From JAAGZL01 sp050297535 (GTDB taxonomy: Bacteria; Pseudomonadota; Gammaproteobacteria; Chromatiales; Chromatiaceae): a stretch of 64,000 bases of DNA. Both the position numbers and the translations under genes were made by a program. Positions within the stretch are counted from its first letter, which is position 1. The number at the start of each line of letters is the position of its first letter. Location: positions 62,001 through 126,000 of the forward strand of contig JBNKSV010000001.1 in NCBI GenBank assembly GCA_050297535.1. Direction: 5' to 3'. The notes under the pieces were generated by a model, which did not search any database, was not told the origin of the DNA, and saw only the letters and a list, made by a program, of their open reading frames with translations. This document shows positions 43,901-51,738 of this stretch, piece after piece.

Positions 43901-46832
43901 GGAACTGCAGGCGGAGTTCGAAGAAACAGAAGTAGAAGAGACGGAAGAGGAACAGCAACAGCCAGAATCGGTTATCGAACCGGATTTAGGAGCTGAGCCA
44001 GAGATAAAGCAAGAGCAACCTGAGCCAGTGGTTCCTCTTGCCAAGGTAGAACAAAAAACGGCTGAGACGGAATCTGATTCCCTGATGATGGATGATGACC
44101 TCATCTCAATCTTCCTCGAAGAGTCGGTCGAGTTGATGGACGATGTCGACCATGCCCTGAATGCGTGGAATGCAGAACCGGCAAACTTGCAGACCGTACA
44201 TGAACTGCAAAGAACATTGCACACCCTTAAAGGTGGTGCCAGGCTTGCCGGGATACAAGAGATAGGCGATCTGAGTCATGTCTTTGAGTCATTCATTGCC
44301 GGTATAGAATCAGGAACCGTTACTAACAACAGTAAAATGCGCTCCTTGGCGCAACGTGTTGCTGACAACCTGGTGACCCAGATTGAAGATGTGAGTACCA
44401 AGGGACAAACCAACGCTGCGGATGAGACAATAGCCGAGATCAAGGCAATTTTGTCTGGAGAGGCAGATAGCGCTAAATCTCTGGATGAAGATGCGACGGA
44501 GCAAGATGAGCAGCTGAGGCTGCAGAAAAAAAAAGAAGAGCAGGAAAAGGTAGAAAAGACCAAACAAGAAAAAGAAGAAAAGATTGATCTGGATGAACAA
44601 GAAGAGTCGGTTATCGAGGAAGAGGCTGAGATTGTCGAAGAGATAAATCTTGTAGCAGGGCCTGAGCTCGAAGAGGAATTGAAATTTGATGAAGAGCCGG
44701 TTCTTGAGGAAGTAATAGAACTAATAGAAGAAAAATCGGGTCCAGATGAAGAGCTGAATCCTGAAGAAGAGATAAATCTTGAGGAAGATACTGAGCCAGA
44801 GCCAGAACTAGATCCAGAACTAGAGCTGAAGCCTGAAGAGCAGCCAGAGGTACTTGCTCAAGATGAAGATGCTCAGGTATTGCCGTTTCCGGAGCAGCGT
44901 AAGGAGGCGGAGCAAGATGACGAAGATGACACTCAGGTAGGTGAGCAAGCCCAGGCTGAAGAGTCAGGGATGTCTCGTCCGGTACGCCGTTTCGGGCGAG
45001 AATTTCTGCGGGTCAATCCTGACGTCATGGATAAGCTGGTAAATCATGCTGGCGAGGTTAGCATCTTCCGTTCGCGCCTGGAGCAACAGAGCGGTTCCAT
45101 GGGATATAGCATCGAGGAGATGAAGAACACCGTGGATCGCCTGCGGGATCAGTTGCGCAAGTTAGATATGGAGACCGAGGCGCAGATCCTGTTCCGCTAT
45201 GAACGCGACCGGGAAGAGGGTAAGTTAGGGGATGCCGAGGATTTCGATCCACTAGAGCTGGATCGTTTCTCCACTATGCAACAGCTCTCCAGGGGCCTGA
45301 TGGAAACAGTGGGTGACCTTGGCAATATCAACAAGATATTGGAATCCGAGCAAAAAGAGACCGAGACCCTGTTGTTGCAGCAATCCAGGATCACCACTGA
45401 TCTGCAGGATGGTCTCATGCGCACCCGCATGGTCTCGTTCAATCAGTTGGTCCCGCGTCTGCAGCGTATAGTACGTCAGACCTGTCAGCCGTTGGAGAAA
45501 CAGGCGGAATTGGTGATCAAGGGTGCAGATATGGAGTTGGACCGGAGCATCCTGGACCGGATTACAGCGCCGCTGGAACATCTTCTGAGAAACGCTATTT
45601 CCCATGGTATTGAAGAACCGAAAAAGCGCAAGAAACTAAATAAACCAGAGGTTGGTCGCATTACCATCGACCTCGCCCGCGACGGGAATGACGTGGTCCT
45701 GACGGTATCTGACGACGGTAGAGGTCTGGACTTTTCCGCTATCCGGGAACGGGCTGAAAAGGCAGGATTGTTGGCAAGCGGGGCGGAAGCGAGCGAGGGC
45801 GATCTTACCCAATTTATTTTGGAGCATGGATTCAGTACCGCTGATTCCGTCAGCCAGATCTCCGGTCGCGGCGTCGGTCTGGATGTTGTCGTAAGCGAGG
45901 TTAAACAGCTTGGCGGCACAATGGATATTAATTCCACTGCTGGAGATGGCACAGAGTTCATCGTTTACCTGCCATTGACGCTGGCGATTACCGATGCGCT
46001 TCTACTTAAGGTGTACGGTGAGATATATGCGGTTCCATACACCAACATTGAGTCGGTGGTCAGAATAAACAGGGACGATCTTATCTCCCTATATGAGGGT
46101 GACCAGACGTATCCATATGGTGGTCAGGAATACGCTTTGAAATATCTGGGTGTGCTCTTGGGTAAGGGTAAGCCAAATCTTGCGGAACAGAAAAAGCGCA
46201 TACCTATATTGTTGGTACGCGCCGGTAAACACCGCGTCGCCATGCATATTGATGATGTTGTTGGAAACCGGCAGATTGTAGTGAAATCCGTAGGGCCTCA
46301 GCTAAGCACTATAAGATGGATAACCGGCGGGACCATATTAGGTGACGGACGTGTGGCGTTGATTTTGGACGTCAATGCACTCGTGCGAAAGGGTGCGTCT
46401 CACGCAACCGAGGTTGAAGAAGCGCCGGTTCAGGTCGCCCCAGAGAAAGGCGAAGACAAGATCAAAATCATGGTGGTGGACGATTCCATTACCGTACGCA
46501 AGGTTACCGGCAGATTGCTGGAGCGTCATGGTATGGATGTGGAGACTGCCAAAGATGGTGTCGAGGCCTTGGCTATGTTGCAGGATATACATCCGGACGT
46601 GATGCTTCTGGATATCGAGATGCCGCGTATGGATGGCTTTGAGGTTGCGAGGAATATGCGCAACTCTGACAAGATGAATGATATACCTATTATCATAATC
46701 ACATCCCGTACCGGAGAGAAACACCGTAAATTGGCTATGGATCTTGGGGTTAAGCGCTATCTGGGTAAGCCGTATCAAGAGACCGATCTGATTGAGACCA
46801 TCCAGGAAGTGCTGGAAGAGAGCAAGCAATGA
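40905..46832 (+). CDS. chpA: ChpA/PilL hybrid chemosensory histidine kinase
   Basis: I chose the ATG at 40905 (1975 residues); a frame extension back to 40830 overlaps pilJ. Five Hpt-like segments carry candidate histidines at about residues 52, 487, 683, 863 and 1106. The last three have the full HTLKG/HTLHG pattern, while the first two are weaker. Two acidic, Glu-rich low-complexity linkers (about 946-1052 and 1186-1352) separate them from the CheA core. The core has a dimerisation helix from about 1366, an HATPase N box in LLRNAISHGIEEP, glycine loops SDDGRGLDF and GRGVGLDVV, then a CheW domain. A C-terminal receiver has D1903 in LLDIEMPRMDGFE. It phosphorylates PilG/PilH. Confidence 0.95.
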   Translation: MSETHDHSKIKWIKGELDEVVLKARNALEQYMDGAGDTELMVSCGKHLHQVHGTLRILELYGATMLAEEMEAVANSIANGEIESEYMQHAADALMQSLVSLPDYMEKLQEGALDHPTLVLPLINDLRIVRGVDIFTEAELAAPELEQRLARLEKKVEGGSRKLPKLAKKIRYRYHLCLLKWFHNTDPVIGIEGLKVILEKLQEVSDTGQVRWLFQVARAALAAPLENLESPNTSIKLLFGKVDRELKRIIKEGEHNVAEAPTVSTLRDLLYHVASVRDEDELVKAIKQEFDLDSIGLSKRQIELGRESLALPNSELLESLRQAISAELAEIKDVLDLFIRTKNRDPGQLQALEIPMRKVADTLGMIGHKDLRQRMQRQADKIKEIATAGGVTKESELLGIAEDIIFVEASLDNLTCFVKTQIISKTGAAGHEQRSERDLPEGEFERLTDSVVREASVDMAKIKDAILAYIKDPKKAQILEKVPQHFHAIAGAFEMLKMFDVSGLLRATAGYVSNELIANNTIPDMQRLNAFADAITSIEYFMETIADGRGVQNEILDVAREALVRLGTEDDAMDEEYFASAIGEESIPGVIHEDDMEPSSEQKESSGSSDDVVRFREERNVEILREHVPSAEKPSLQEIDPEILEIFIEEAQEELEVIREYMGKWLDNVEDTDALITFRRSFHTLKGSGRLVGAKVIGEFAWSIENLLNRVIDKTLDVTTDVTDLLREVMDVLPVLIDYQSRGVEPEIDVEPIAEMAHKLATPDYSSSPTSATVVDLEIVESESIPDEEVEEEPDDAAVDADLSGIDDIQMNEDSPIILDPVLLDIFTSESRTHIDTINSFLNACKEMGGVCNLDNNVSRAFHTLHGSAHMAGVDPIAEVSAALEAYVNELLEQNRVADAALLGLIERADEQFEAILQAINVPDADIPDWRSLLQDIEAAHELIQPEDEDDGLEDSGIILGFEQDEDSIEITGLLEEPEGEGLELEEQLENIEIMPHELELQAEFEETEVEETEEEQQQPESVIEPDLGAEPEIKQEQPEPVVPLAKVEQKTAETESDSLMMDDDLISIFLEESVELMDDVDHALNAWNAEPANLQTVHELQRTLHTLKGGARLAGIQEIGDLSHVFESFIAGIESGTVTNNSKMRSLAQRVADNLVTQIEDVSTKGQTNAADETIAEIKAILSGEADSAKSLDEDATEQDEQLRLQKKKEEQEKVEKTKQEKEEKIDLDEQEESVIEEEAEIVEEINLVAGPELEEELKFDEEPVLEEVIELIEEKSGPDEELNPEEEINLEEDTEPEPELDPELELKPEEQPEVLAQDEDAQVLPFPEQRKEAEQDDEDDTQVGEQAQAEESGMSRPVRRFGREFLRVNPDVMDKLVNHAGEVSIFRSRLEQQSGSMGYSIEEMKNTVDRLRDQLRKLDMETEAQILFRYERDREEGKLGDAEDFDPLELDRFSTMQQLSRGLMETVGDLGNINKILESEQKETETLLLQQSRITTDLQDGLMRTRMVSFNQLVPRLQRIVRQTCQPLEKQAELVIKGADMELDRSILDRITAPLEHLLRNAISHGIEEPKKRKKLNKPEVGRITIDLARDGNDVVLTVSDDGRGLDFSAIRERAEKAGLLASGAEASEGDLTQFILEHGFSTADSVSQISGRGVGLDVVVSEVKQLGGTMDINSTAGDGTEFIVYLPLTLAITDALLLKVYGEIYAVPYTNIESVVRINRDDLISLYEGDQTYPYGGQEYALKYLGVLLGKGKPNLAEQKKRIPILLVRAGKHRVAMHIDDVVGNRQIVVKSVGPQLSTIRWITGGTILGDGRVALILDVNALVRKGASHATEVEEAPVQVAPEKGEDKIKIMVVDDSITVRKVTGRLLERHGMDVETAKDGVEALAMLQDIHPDVMLLDIEMPRMDGFEVARNMRNSDKMNDIPIIIITSRTGEKHRKLAMDLGVKRYLGKPYQETDLIETIQEVLEESKQ

Positions 46833-47299
46833 CTACAGACGCAGGCGCTAAGATAGAGATACGGGGCGTACTACTTCCCCTGCATGAGGCGCAGCTATTG
46901 TTGCCGAACGCATCGGTATCTGAGGTTGTGGGGCTAGGGGATCTTAGAGAAACGCCAGGCATGCCGAGTTGGTTTCTTGGTATTCAGGTGTGGCGAGGCC
47001 TTGAAATTCCAGTGATCTCATTTGAAGAGTTGGTTGAGGTTCCGTCTACTGAACCTGGACCGCGCGCCAGGGTGGCGGTATGTAATACCCTGGGAGATAA
47101 TCCGAAGCGTCCGTTTATTGGGGTACAGCTTATCTCCATGCCCCGCTTGGTGCGTGTGACTGAAGATGTGGTAGAAGCACAGACCAATGAGCAGGATCTG
47201 GGTACCGCGGTAAAGAGTCAGGTGATAATCAATGGAGAGAACGCCTGGATACCGGATATGAACTCCGTTGAGTGGTTGGTGCAGGAGGCTATGTCCTAA
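46829..47299 (+). CDS. chpC: CheW-like adaptor ChpC
   Basis: A 156-residue CheW-domain protein that overlaps the end of chpA by 4 bases (ATGA). It contains LLPNASVSEVVGLGDL and the CheW-like segment WFLGIQVWRGLEIPVISFEEL. In Pseudomonas ChpC is a second adaptor that couples extra receptors to ChpA, and chpB lies between chpA and chpC. Here chpB is missing. It ends against the convergent rsmE gene with a 4-base overlap. Confidence 0.88.
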   Translation: MTTDAGAKIEIRGVLLPLHEAQLLLPNASVSEVVGLGDLRETPGMPSWFLGIQVWRGLEIPVISFEELVEVPSTEPGPRARVAVCNTLGDNPKRPFIGVQLISMPRLVRVTEDVVEAQTNEQDLGTAVKSQVIINGENAWIPDMNSVEWLVQEAMS

Positions 47300-48027
47300 C
47301 GATAATCTCCCCAAAGCGTTTGTATGGCCGCAATAGCTGCCACCGGCGCGGTCTCTGTCCTTAATATCCTGGGTCCGAGGCATATACCTTTGAATCCGTT
47401 GTTCTCCGCGACATCTATTTCATCTTCACTCAAGCCGCCCTCGGGACCAATCAAGAGTATTACCTCCTTTGTTGGTTGTTTCAGAGAGGAGATGCTGGTC
47501 TTAGATTTGGGGTCAAGTATCAGACACATACCCTGACGTGGTGTCCCAATCCATGTGGCAAACTCTAGCGCATTGTTTAACACAGGTACTCTGTTGCGGC
47601 CGGACTGTTCACAGGCGGAGATCATTACCTGATGCCAATGCTGCTGACGCCTTTGCAGCCTCTCACCACTCAGGTTAACCACGCTATGCTTAGAGAAAAT
47701 TGGGGTTATCTCAGTGACTCCCATTTCCACGGACTTCTGGATGGCGAAATCCATCCTTTCACCCTTGGATATGGCAAGGCAGAGATGGATGTCCAGGATA
47801 GCCTCTGGCTCTGGTCCTGAGCGGGACATCACCTTTATCAATGCGCTGTTCTTGGTCGCAGATTCCAGCTGGGCATGATAGTGACATCCATCGCCGTGAA
47901 ACAACAGCAGCTCCGCCCCGGGGCGGAGTCGCAAGACCTGGATCAGATGGCGAGACGCATTGGCTTCCAGTGTTAGTTCGCAGTTTACTTCGATAGATTG
48001 TTCAGTGTAGATACGGGATATGCGCAT
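47296..48027 (-). CDS. rsmE: 16S rRNA (uracil1498-N3)-methyltransferase RsmE
   Basis: A 243-residue SPOUT-class methyltransferase with the knot motif LLIGPEGGLSEDEIDVAENNGFKGICLGPRILRTETA near the C-terminus and an N-terminal PUA-like domain. It methylates U1498 of 16S rRNA. It converges with chpC, sharing 4 bases. The pfk gene diverges upstream. Confidence 0.95.
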   Translation of the reverse strand: MRISRIYTEQSIEVNCELTLEANASRHLIQVLRLRPGAELLLFHGDGCHYHAQLESATKNSALIKVMSRSGPEPEAILDIHLCLAISKGERMDFAIQKSVEMGVTEITPIFSKHSVVNLSGERLQRRQQHWHQVMISACEQSGRNRVPVLNNALEFATWIGTPRQGMCLILDPKSKTSISSLKQPTKEVILLIGPEGGLSEDEIDVAENNGFKGICLGPRILRTETAPVAAIAAIQTLWGDYR

Positions 48028-48132
48028 TGATTGATGGTTCCGGTGAAATGACCCATTAATATTGGAATGATGTAATCTATGCTATTAACATGGTGGCAAG
48101 AAGCAAGCAGATATTATTAGCAGGAATAACAA

Positions 48133-49254
48133 ATGGCAAAACATATCGGAATCTTGACCGCGGGTGGAGACAGCCCGGGCTTGAATGCAGCAATACGCGG
48201 GGTCTGCAAAAGCGCCCATAATAAATATGGCATGGATATCATCGGCTTCCGGGATGGATTCAGGGGCATGATGGAGAATCGTTTCATTCGCATAGATAAC
48301 GATGTGGTTTCTGGTGTCTTGTCGGTGGGCGGGACCATCTTAGGCACCAGCAGGGACAAGCCGCACCGCATGCTGATAGGTGGCAAGCAGCAGGACATGA
48401 CGGATGTTATTGTAGAAAACTATCACAACAATCATCTGGATGCCCTGATCTGCATTGGCGGAGGTGGAACTCATAAAAATGCCCTACGTCTGATGCAAAG
48501 GGGTCTTAATATAATCACCCTGCCCAAGACCATCGACCGTGATCTGTCTCAGACAGACAATACCATTGGGTTTAATACCGCCCTGGGGATAGCGACGGAT
48601 GCCATAGATCGCCTGCACAGCACTGCCCATAGTCATCACAGGATAATCGTGGTGGAGATTATGGGTCATAAGACTGGTTGGCTGGCCTTGGGTGCCGGTA
48701 TATCCGGCGGCTCCGATGTCATACTGATACCGGAGATTCCATACGATGTGGACCCGATATCCGAGGCCATTCTCACGAGGGTGCGTAATGGCAAAAAGTT
48801 CAGCATCGTTGCTATGTCGGAAGGGGCCATGTCTCTTGAACAGTCCAAGGCCATAAGTACTGCGGAAGAGAGAAAGAGTCAAGCCGAAGACAAGGAGGAG
48901 AGGAAGAGGGCGAAAGAAGAATTAACAGGGATATACCGTAAGTATACGGATAGGACCTTAGAGTTATCACGGCAATTGGAGGAGATGACCGGGTTGGAAT
49001 CACGTATCACAATCCTGGGGCATCTGCAGCGCGGTGGCACACCTTCGGCTGCGGATCGGCTTATCGCCAGCACCCTGGGCGCGGCAGTCGCGGATCTGGT
49101 TGAAGAGGGGCGTTATGGGGTCATGGTGGCCCTGCGCGGTAACAGACCGGTGCCAGTGCCGCTGGAAGATGTGGCAGGGGTGCGTAACTCCATTCCCTTA
49201 GATCATCCCTGGATTACCACCGCCAGGAAATTAGGCGTTTGCCTCGGAGATTGA
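48133..49254 (+). CDS. pfkA: 6-phosphofructokinase, atypical active site
   Basis: A 373-residue PFK with the N-terminal GILTAGGDSPGLNAAIRG and the substrate motifs EIMGHKTGWLALGA and LGHLQRGGTPSAADR. The usual GGDGS/GGDDT phosphoryl-donor loop is GGGGT (residues 109-113), so the Mg-binding aspartate is a glycine. The TIDND motif is TIDRD (133-137), keeping catalytic D135. A preceding Lys132 (PKTID) is typical of PPi-dependent and group III enzymes. A coiled insertion lies near residues 238-285. ATP or PPi use cannot be decided. It is flanked by rsmE and metF. Confidence 0.9.
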   Translation: MAKHIGILTAGGDSPGLNAAIRGVCKSAHNKYGMDIIGFRDGFRGMMENRFIRIDNDVVSGVLSVGGTILGTSRDKPHRMLIGGKQQDMTDVIVENYHNNHLDALICIGGGGTHKNALRLMQRGLNIITLPKTIDRDLSQTDNTIGFNTALGIATDAIDRLHSTAHSHHRIIVVEIMGHKTGWLALGAGISGGSDVILIPEIPYDVDPISEAILTRVRNGKKFSIVAMSEGAMSLEQSKAISTAEERKSQAEDKEERKRAKEELTGIYRKYTDRTLELSRQLEEMTGLESRITILGHLQRGGTPSAADRLIASTLGAAVADLVEEGRYGVMVALRGNRPVPVPLEDVAGVRNSIPLDHPWITTARKLGVCLGD

Positions 49255-49277
49255 TCTTAGGAACAGTCTCGCTATTT

Positions 49278-50135
49278 TCATGTCTTTGCGGACAGTCCCA
49301 GGTTCTCCCACAGCGCTAGTGGCAACTCGGACTGGTTCATAGTGTAGAAGTGCAGTCCAGGAGCACCGCCATCCAGCAGGCGTTGACACATGGCAGTTAC
49401 CACCTCCAGTCCGAAGGCACGGAGGTCTTCCAGATCGTCATCGAACTCTTCCAGACGCTTGCGTAGCCAGCGCGGTATCTCCGCGCCGCAGGCATCAGAA
49501 AAGCGTGCCAGTTGGGCGTAGTTATTGATGGGCATGATGCCCGGAACGATCGGGATATCCACTCCCAGTTTCTCGCAACTCTCAACAAAATTAAAATAGG
49601 AGTCGGCGTTGTAGAAGTACTGGGTGATAGCGCCATTGGCCCCGGCGTCCACCTTGCGCTTGAAGTTCTCCAGATCCTTTTGGGCAGTGGAGGCCTGGGG
49701 ATGAAACTCCGGATATGCCGCTACCTCCAGGTGAAAGTGGTCTCCGGTCTCGGACCGAATGAACTCCACCAACTTGTTGGCATATGAGAAATCGCCGGCG
49801 TCACCCATACCGGAAGGCATGTCGCCGCGCAGGGCCACCAGGCGATTGATACCTTCGTCTTTATAGCGTTGCAGTATCTCCAGTATCTCCGACTTTTGCA
49901 GGCCGATACAGGAGAGGTGCGGTGCTGTTTCCAGGCTTTCGCTGCGCAACCAATCCACGGCCTCAAAGGTGCGATCACGGGTGGAGCCACCAGCGCCGTA
50001 GGTCACCGAGAAGTAGAGAGGCTTCACTTCCGCCAGCTTGCGAGCCGTAGCTTGCAGTTTTTGCATGCCCTCATCGGTCTTGGGCGGAAACAGCTCGAAG
50101 CTGAAGGTCGGTTTGTGTCTTGTTTGTGATTTCAT
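49278..50135 (-). CDS. metF: 5,10-methylenetetrahydrofolate reductase
   Basis: A 285-residue FAD-dependent TIM-barrel enzyme that makes methyl-THF for methionine synthesis. The N-terminal FSFELFPPKTDEG carries the catalytic glutamate region. VTYGAGGSTRDRTF and the ALRGD and FYNADSYFNFVE motifs are conserved. It lies 58 bases downstream of ahcY, across a long perfect hairpin, and so may share the SAH-riboswitch-controlled transcript. This ahcY-metF pair is common in proteobacteria. Confidence 0.96.
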   Translation of the reverse strand: MKSQTRHKPTFSFELFPPKTDEGMQKLQATARKLAEVKPLYFSVTYGAGGSTRDRTFEAVDWLRSESLETAPHLSCIGLQKSEILEILQRYKDEGINRLVALRGDMPSGMGDAGDFSYANKLVEFIRSETGDHFHLEVAAYPEFHPQASTAQKDLENFKRKVDAGANGAITQYFYNADSYFNFVESCEKLGVDIPIVPGIMPINNYAQLARFSDACGAEIPRWLRKRLEEFDDDLEDLRAFGLEVVTAMCQRLLDGGAPGLHFYTMNQSELPLALWENLGLSAKT

Positions 50136-50152
50136 GGGCTCTTGATTTCGAG

Positions 50153-50185
50153 TCTCTAGTACCTAGTGTTACTAGGTACTAGAGA
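50153..50185. repeat. Perfect 15-base inverted repeat between ahcY and metF
   Basis: The left arm 50153-50167 (TCTCTAGTACCTAGT) is exactly complementary to the right arm 50171-50185, with a 3-base loop. It lies between the ahcY stop and the metF start. No T run follows on the minus strand, so simple termination is unlikely; it may modulate or process the ahcY-metF message. Confidence 0.85.
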
Positions 50186-50193
50186 TATGTCAC

Positions 50194-51612
50194 TTAGTAA
50201 CGGTAATGATCTGCCTTATAGGGTCCATCCACTGGCACGCCTATGTAATCTGCCTGATCTTGGCGCAGGGTGGTCAGCTTGGCGCCGATCTTCTGCAGAT
50301 GCAAGCGTGCCACCTCTTCGTCCAGCTTCTTGGGTAGGGTGTAGACCTTGTTTTCGTACTCACCCTCTGCGCTGTTCCAGATCTCCATCTGGGCCAGGGT
50401 CTGGTTGGTGAAGCTGTTGGACATCACGAAGCTGGGATGGCCGGTGGCGCAACCCAGGTTCACCAGGCGACCTTCCGCCAGCAGGATGATGCACTTGCCG
50501 TCCGGGAAGATGATGTGATCCACCTGTGGCTTGATGTTCTCCCACTGATATTTCTTGAGGCTGGCGACGTCGATCTCGTTATCAAAATGTCCGATGTTGC
50601 AGACGATGGCCTGATCTTTCATGGCGGCCATATGATCGTGGGTGATGACGTGGAAGTTACCGGTGGTGGTGACGAAGATATCGGCCTGGGCGCAGGCCTC
50701 GTTCATGTCCACTACCCGGAATCCCTCCATCGCGGCCTGCAGGGCGCAGATGGGGTCGATCTCGGTTACCCAAACTGTTGCACCTAAACCCTTCAGGGAC
50801 TGGGCGCAGCCCTTGCCCACATCACCATAGCCCAGAACCAGGGCGATCTTTCCGGCGATCATCACGTCGGTGGCTCGCTTGATGCCGTCCACCAGGGACT
50901 CACGGCAGCCGTACAGGTTGTCGAACTTGGATTTGGTGACCGAGTCGTTCACGTTGATGGCCGGGAATGGCAGTTCCCCGCGCTCCTGCATCTGATAGAG
51001 ACGATGCACGCCGGTGGTGGTCTCTTCGGTCACGCCACGGATATTCTTCAGCTTTTCTGAATACCAGTTAGGAGATGTGGCCAGACGCGCCTTGATGGCT
51101 GCGTAGAGCACGGTCTCTTCCTCGCTGGTGGGTTTATCCAGGATGCTGATGTCCTGTTCCGCCTTGGTGCCCAGGATCAGCAACAGGGTGGCGTCGCCGC
51201 CATCGTCCAGGATCATGTTGGGGGAGCCGCCATCGGCCCACTCCATGATCTTGTGGGTGTACTGCCAATACTCCTCCAGGGTCTCGCCCTTGAAGGCATA
51301 GACAGGAATACCTTGGTCGGCTATGGCCGCTGCCGCGTGGTCCTGGGTAGAGAAGATGTTGCAGGAGGCCCAGCGTACCTCGGCGCCTAGTTTGGTCAGG
51401 GTCTCAATCAGTACCGCGGTCTGGATGGTCATGTGCAAGCTGCCTGCGATACGTGCGCCCTTGAGCGGTTTCTCCGCACCGTATTTTTCTTGCAGGGCCA
51501 TCAGGCCCGGCATCTCGGTCTCGGCAATGGCGATCTCTTTGTGTCCCCATCCGGACAGGGAGAGGTCGGATACCTTAAAGTCGTCAAAAGATTGGTCAAC
51601 TACAGCGTTCAT
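50194..51612 (-). CDS. ahcY: S-adenosylhomocysteine hydrolase
   Basis: A 472-residue NAD-dependent enzyme that splits SAH into adenosine and homocysteine. The NAD site is VLGYGDVGKGCAQSLKGLGA, and the catalytic region includes NVNDSVTKSKFDNLYGCRESL. The C-terminal DHYRY ending is invariant in the family. The ATG at 51612 is chosen because GGAG lies 9 bases upstream; earlier ATG (51627) and TTG (51636) codons lack a binding site. A SAH riboswitch ends 46 bases upstream, so expression should rise with its own substrate. Confidence 0.97.
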   Translation of the reverse strand: MNAVVDQSFDDFKVSDLSLSGWGHKEIAIAETEMPGLMALQEKYGAEKPLKGARIAGSLHMTIQTAVLIETLTKLGAEVRWASCNIFSTQDHAAAAIADQGIPVYAFKGETLEEYWQYTHKIMEWADGGSPNMILDDGGDATLLLILGTKAEQDISILDKPTSEEETVLYAAIKARLATSPNWYSEKLKNIRGVTEETTTGVHRLYQMQERGELPFPAINVNDSVTKSKFDNLYGCRESLVDGIKRATDVMIAGKIALVLGYGDVGKGCAQSLKGLGATVWVTEIDPICALQAAMEGFRVVDMNEACAQADIFVTTTGNFHVITHDHMAAMKDQAIVCNIGHFDNEIDVASLKKYQWENIKPQVDHIIFPDGKCIILLAEGRLVNLGCATGHPSFVMSNSFTNQTLAQMEIWNSAEGEYENKVYTLPKKLDEEVARLHLQKIGAKLTTLRQDQADYIGVPVDGPYKADHYRY

Positions 51613-51658
51613 GGTCTGATTCTCCATAAAAACCAAGCGCCGTTTTGCAAGATAACTA

Positions 51659-51712
51659 CCTCCCCAAGCCTGGCAGAAACTGAAGTTTCTGTTGCAACGC
51701 TTCTTGGGGAGG
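51659..51712 (-). promoter_or_regulatory. S-adenosylhomocysteine (SAH) riboswitch
   Basis: On the minus strand the RNA has a 10-base P1 (CCUCCCCAAG pairing with CUUGGGGAGG). This is followed by the conserved AAGCGUUGCAAC, a 7-base P2 hairpin (CAGAAAC-UUCA-GUUUCUG), then GCCAGGCUUGG. These match the SAH aptamer pattern (GAGCGYUGC...CCAGGCU). It lies directly upstream of ahcY-metF, its usual context in proteobacteria, and should switch expression on when SAH accumulates. The expression platform between 51613 and 51658 is not clear by eye. Confidence 0.9.
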
Positions 51713-51738
51713 GGTCGTACGTTTACATACTATACAAA

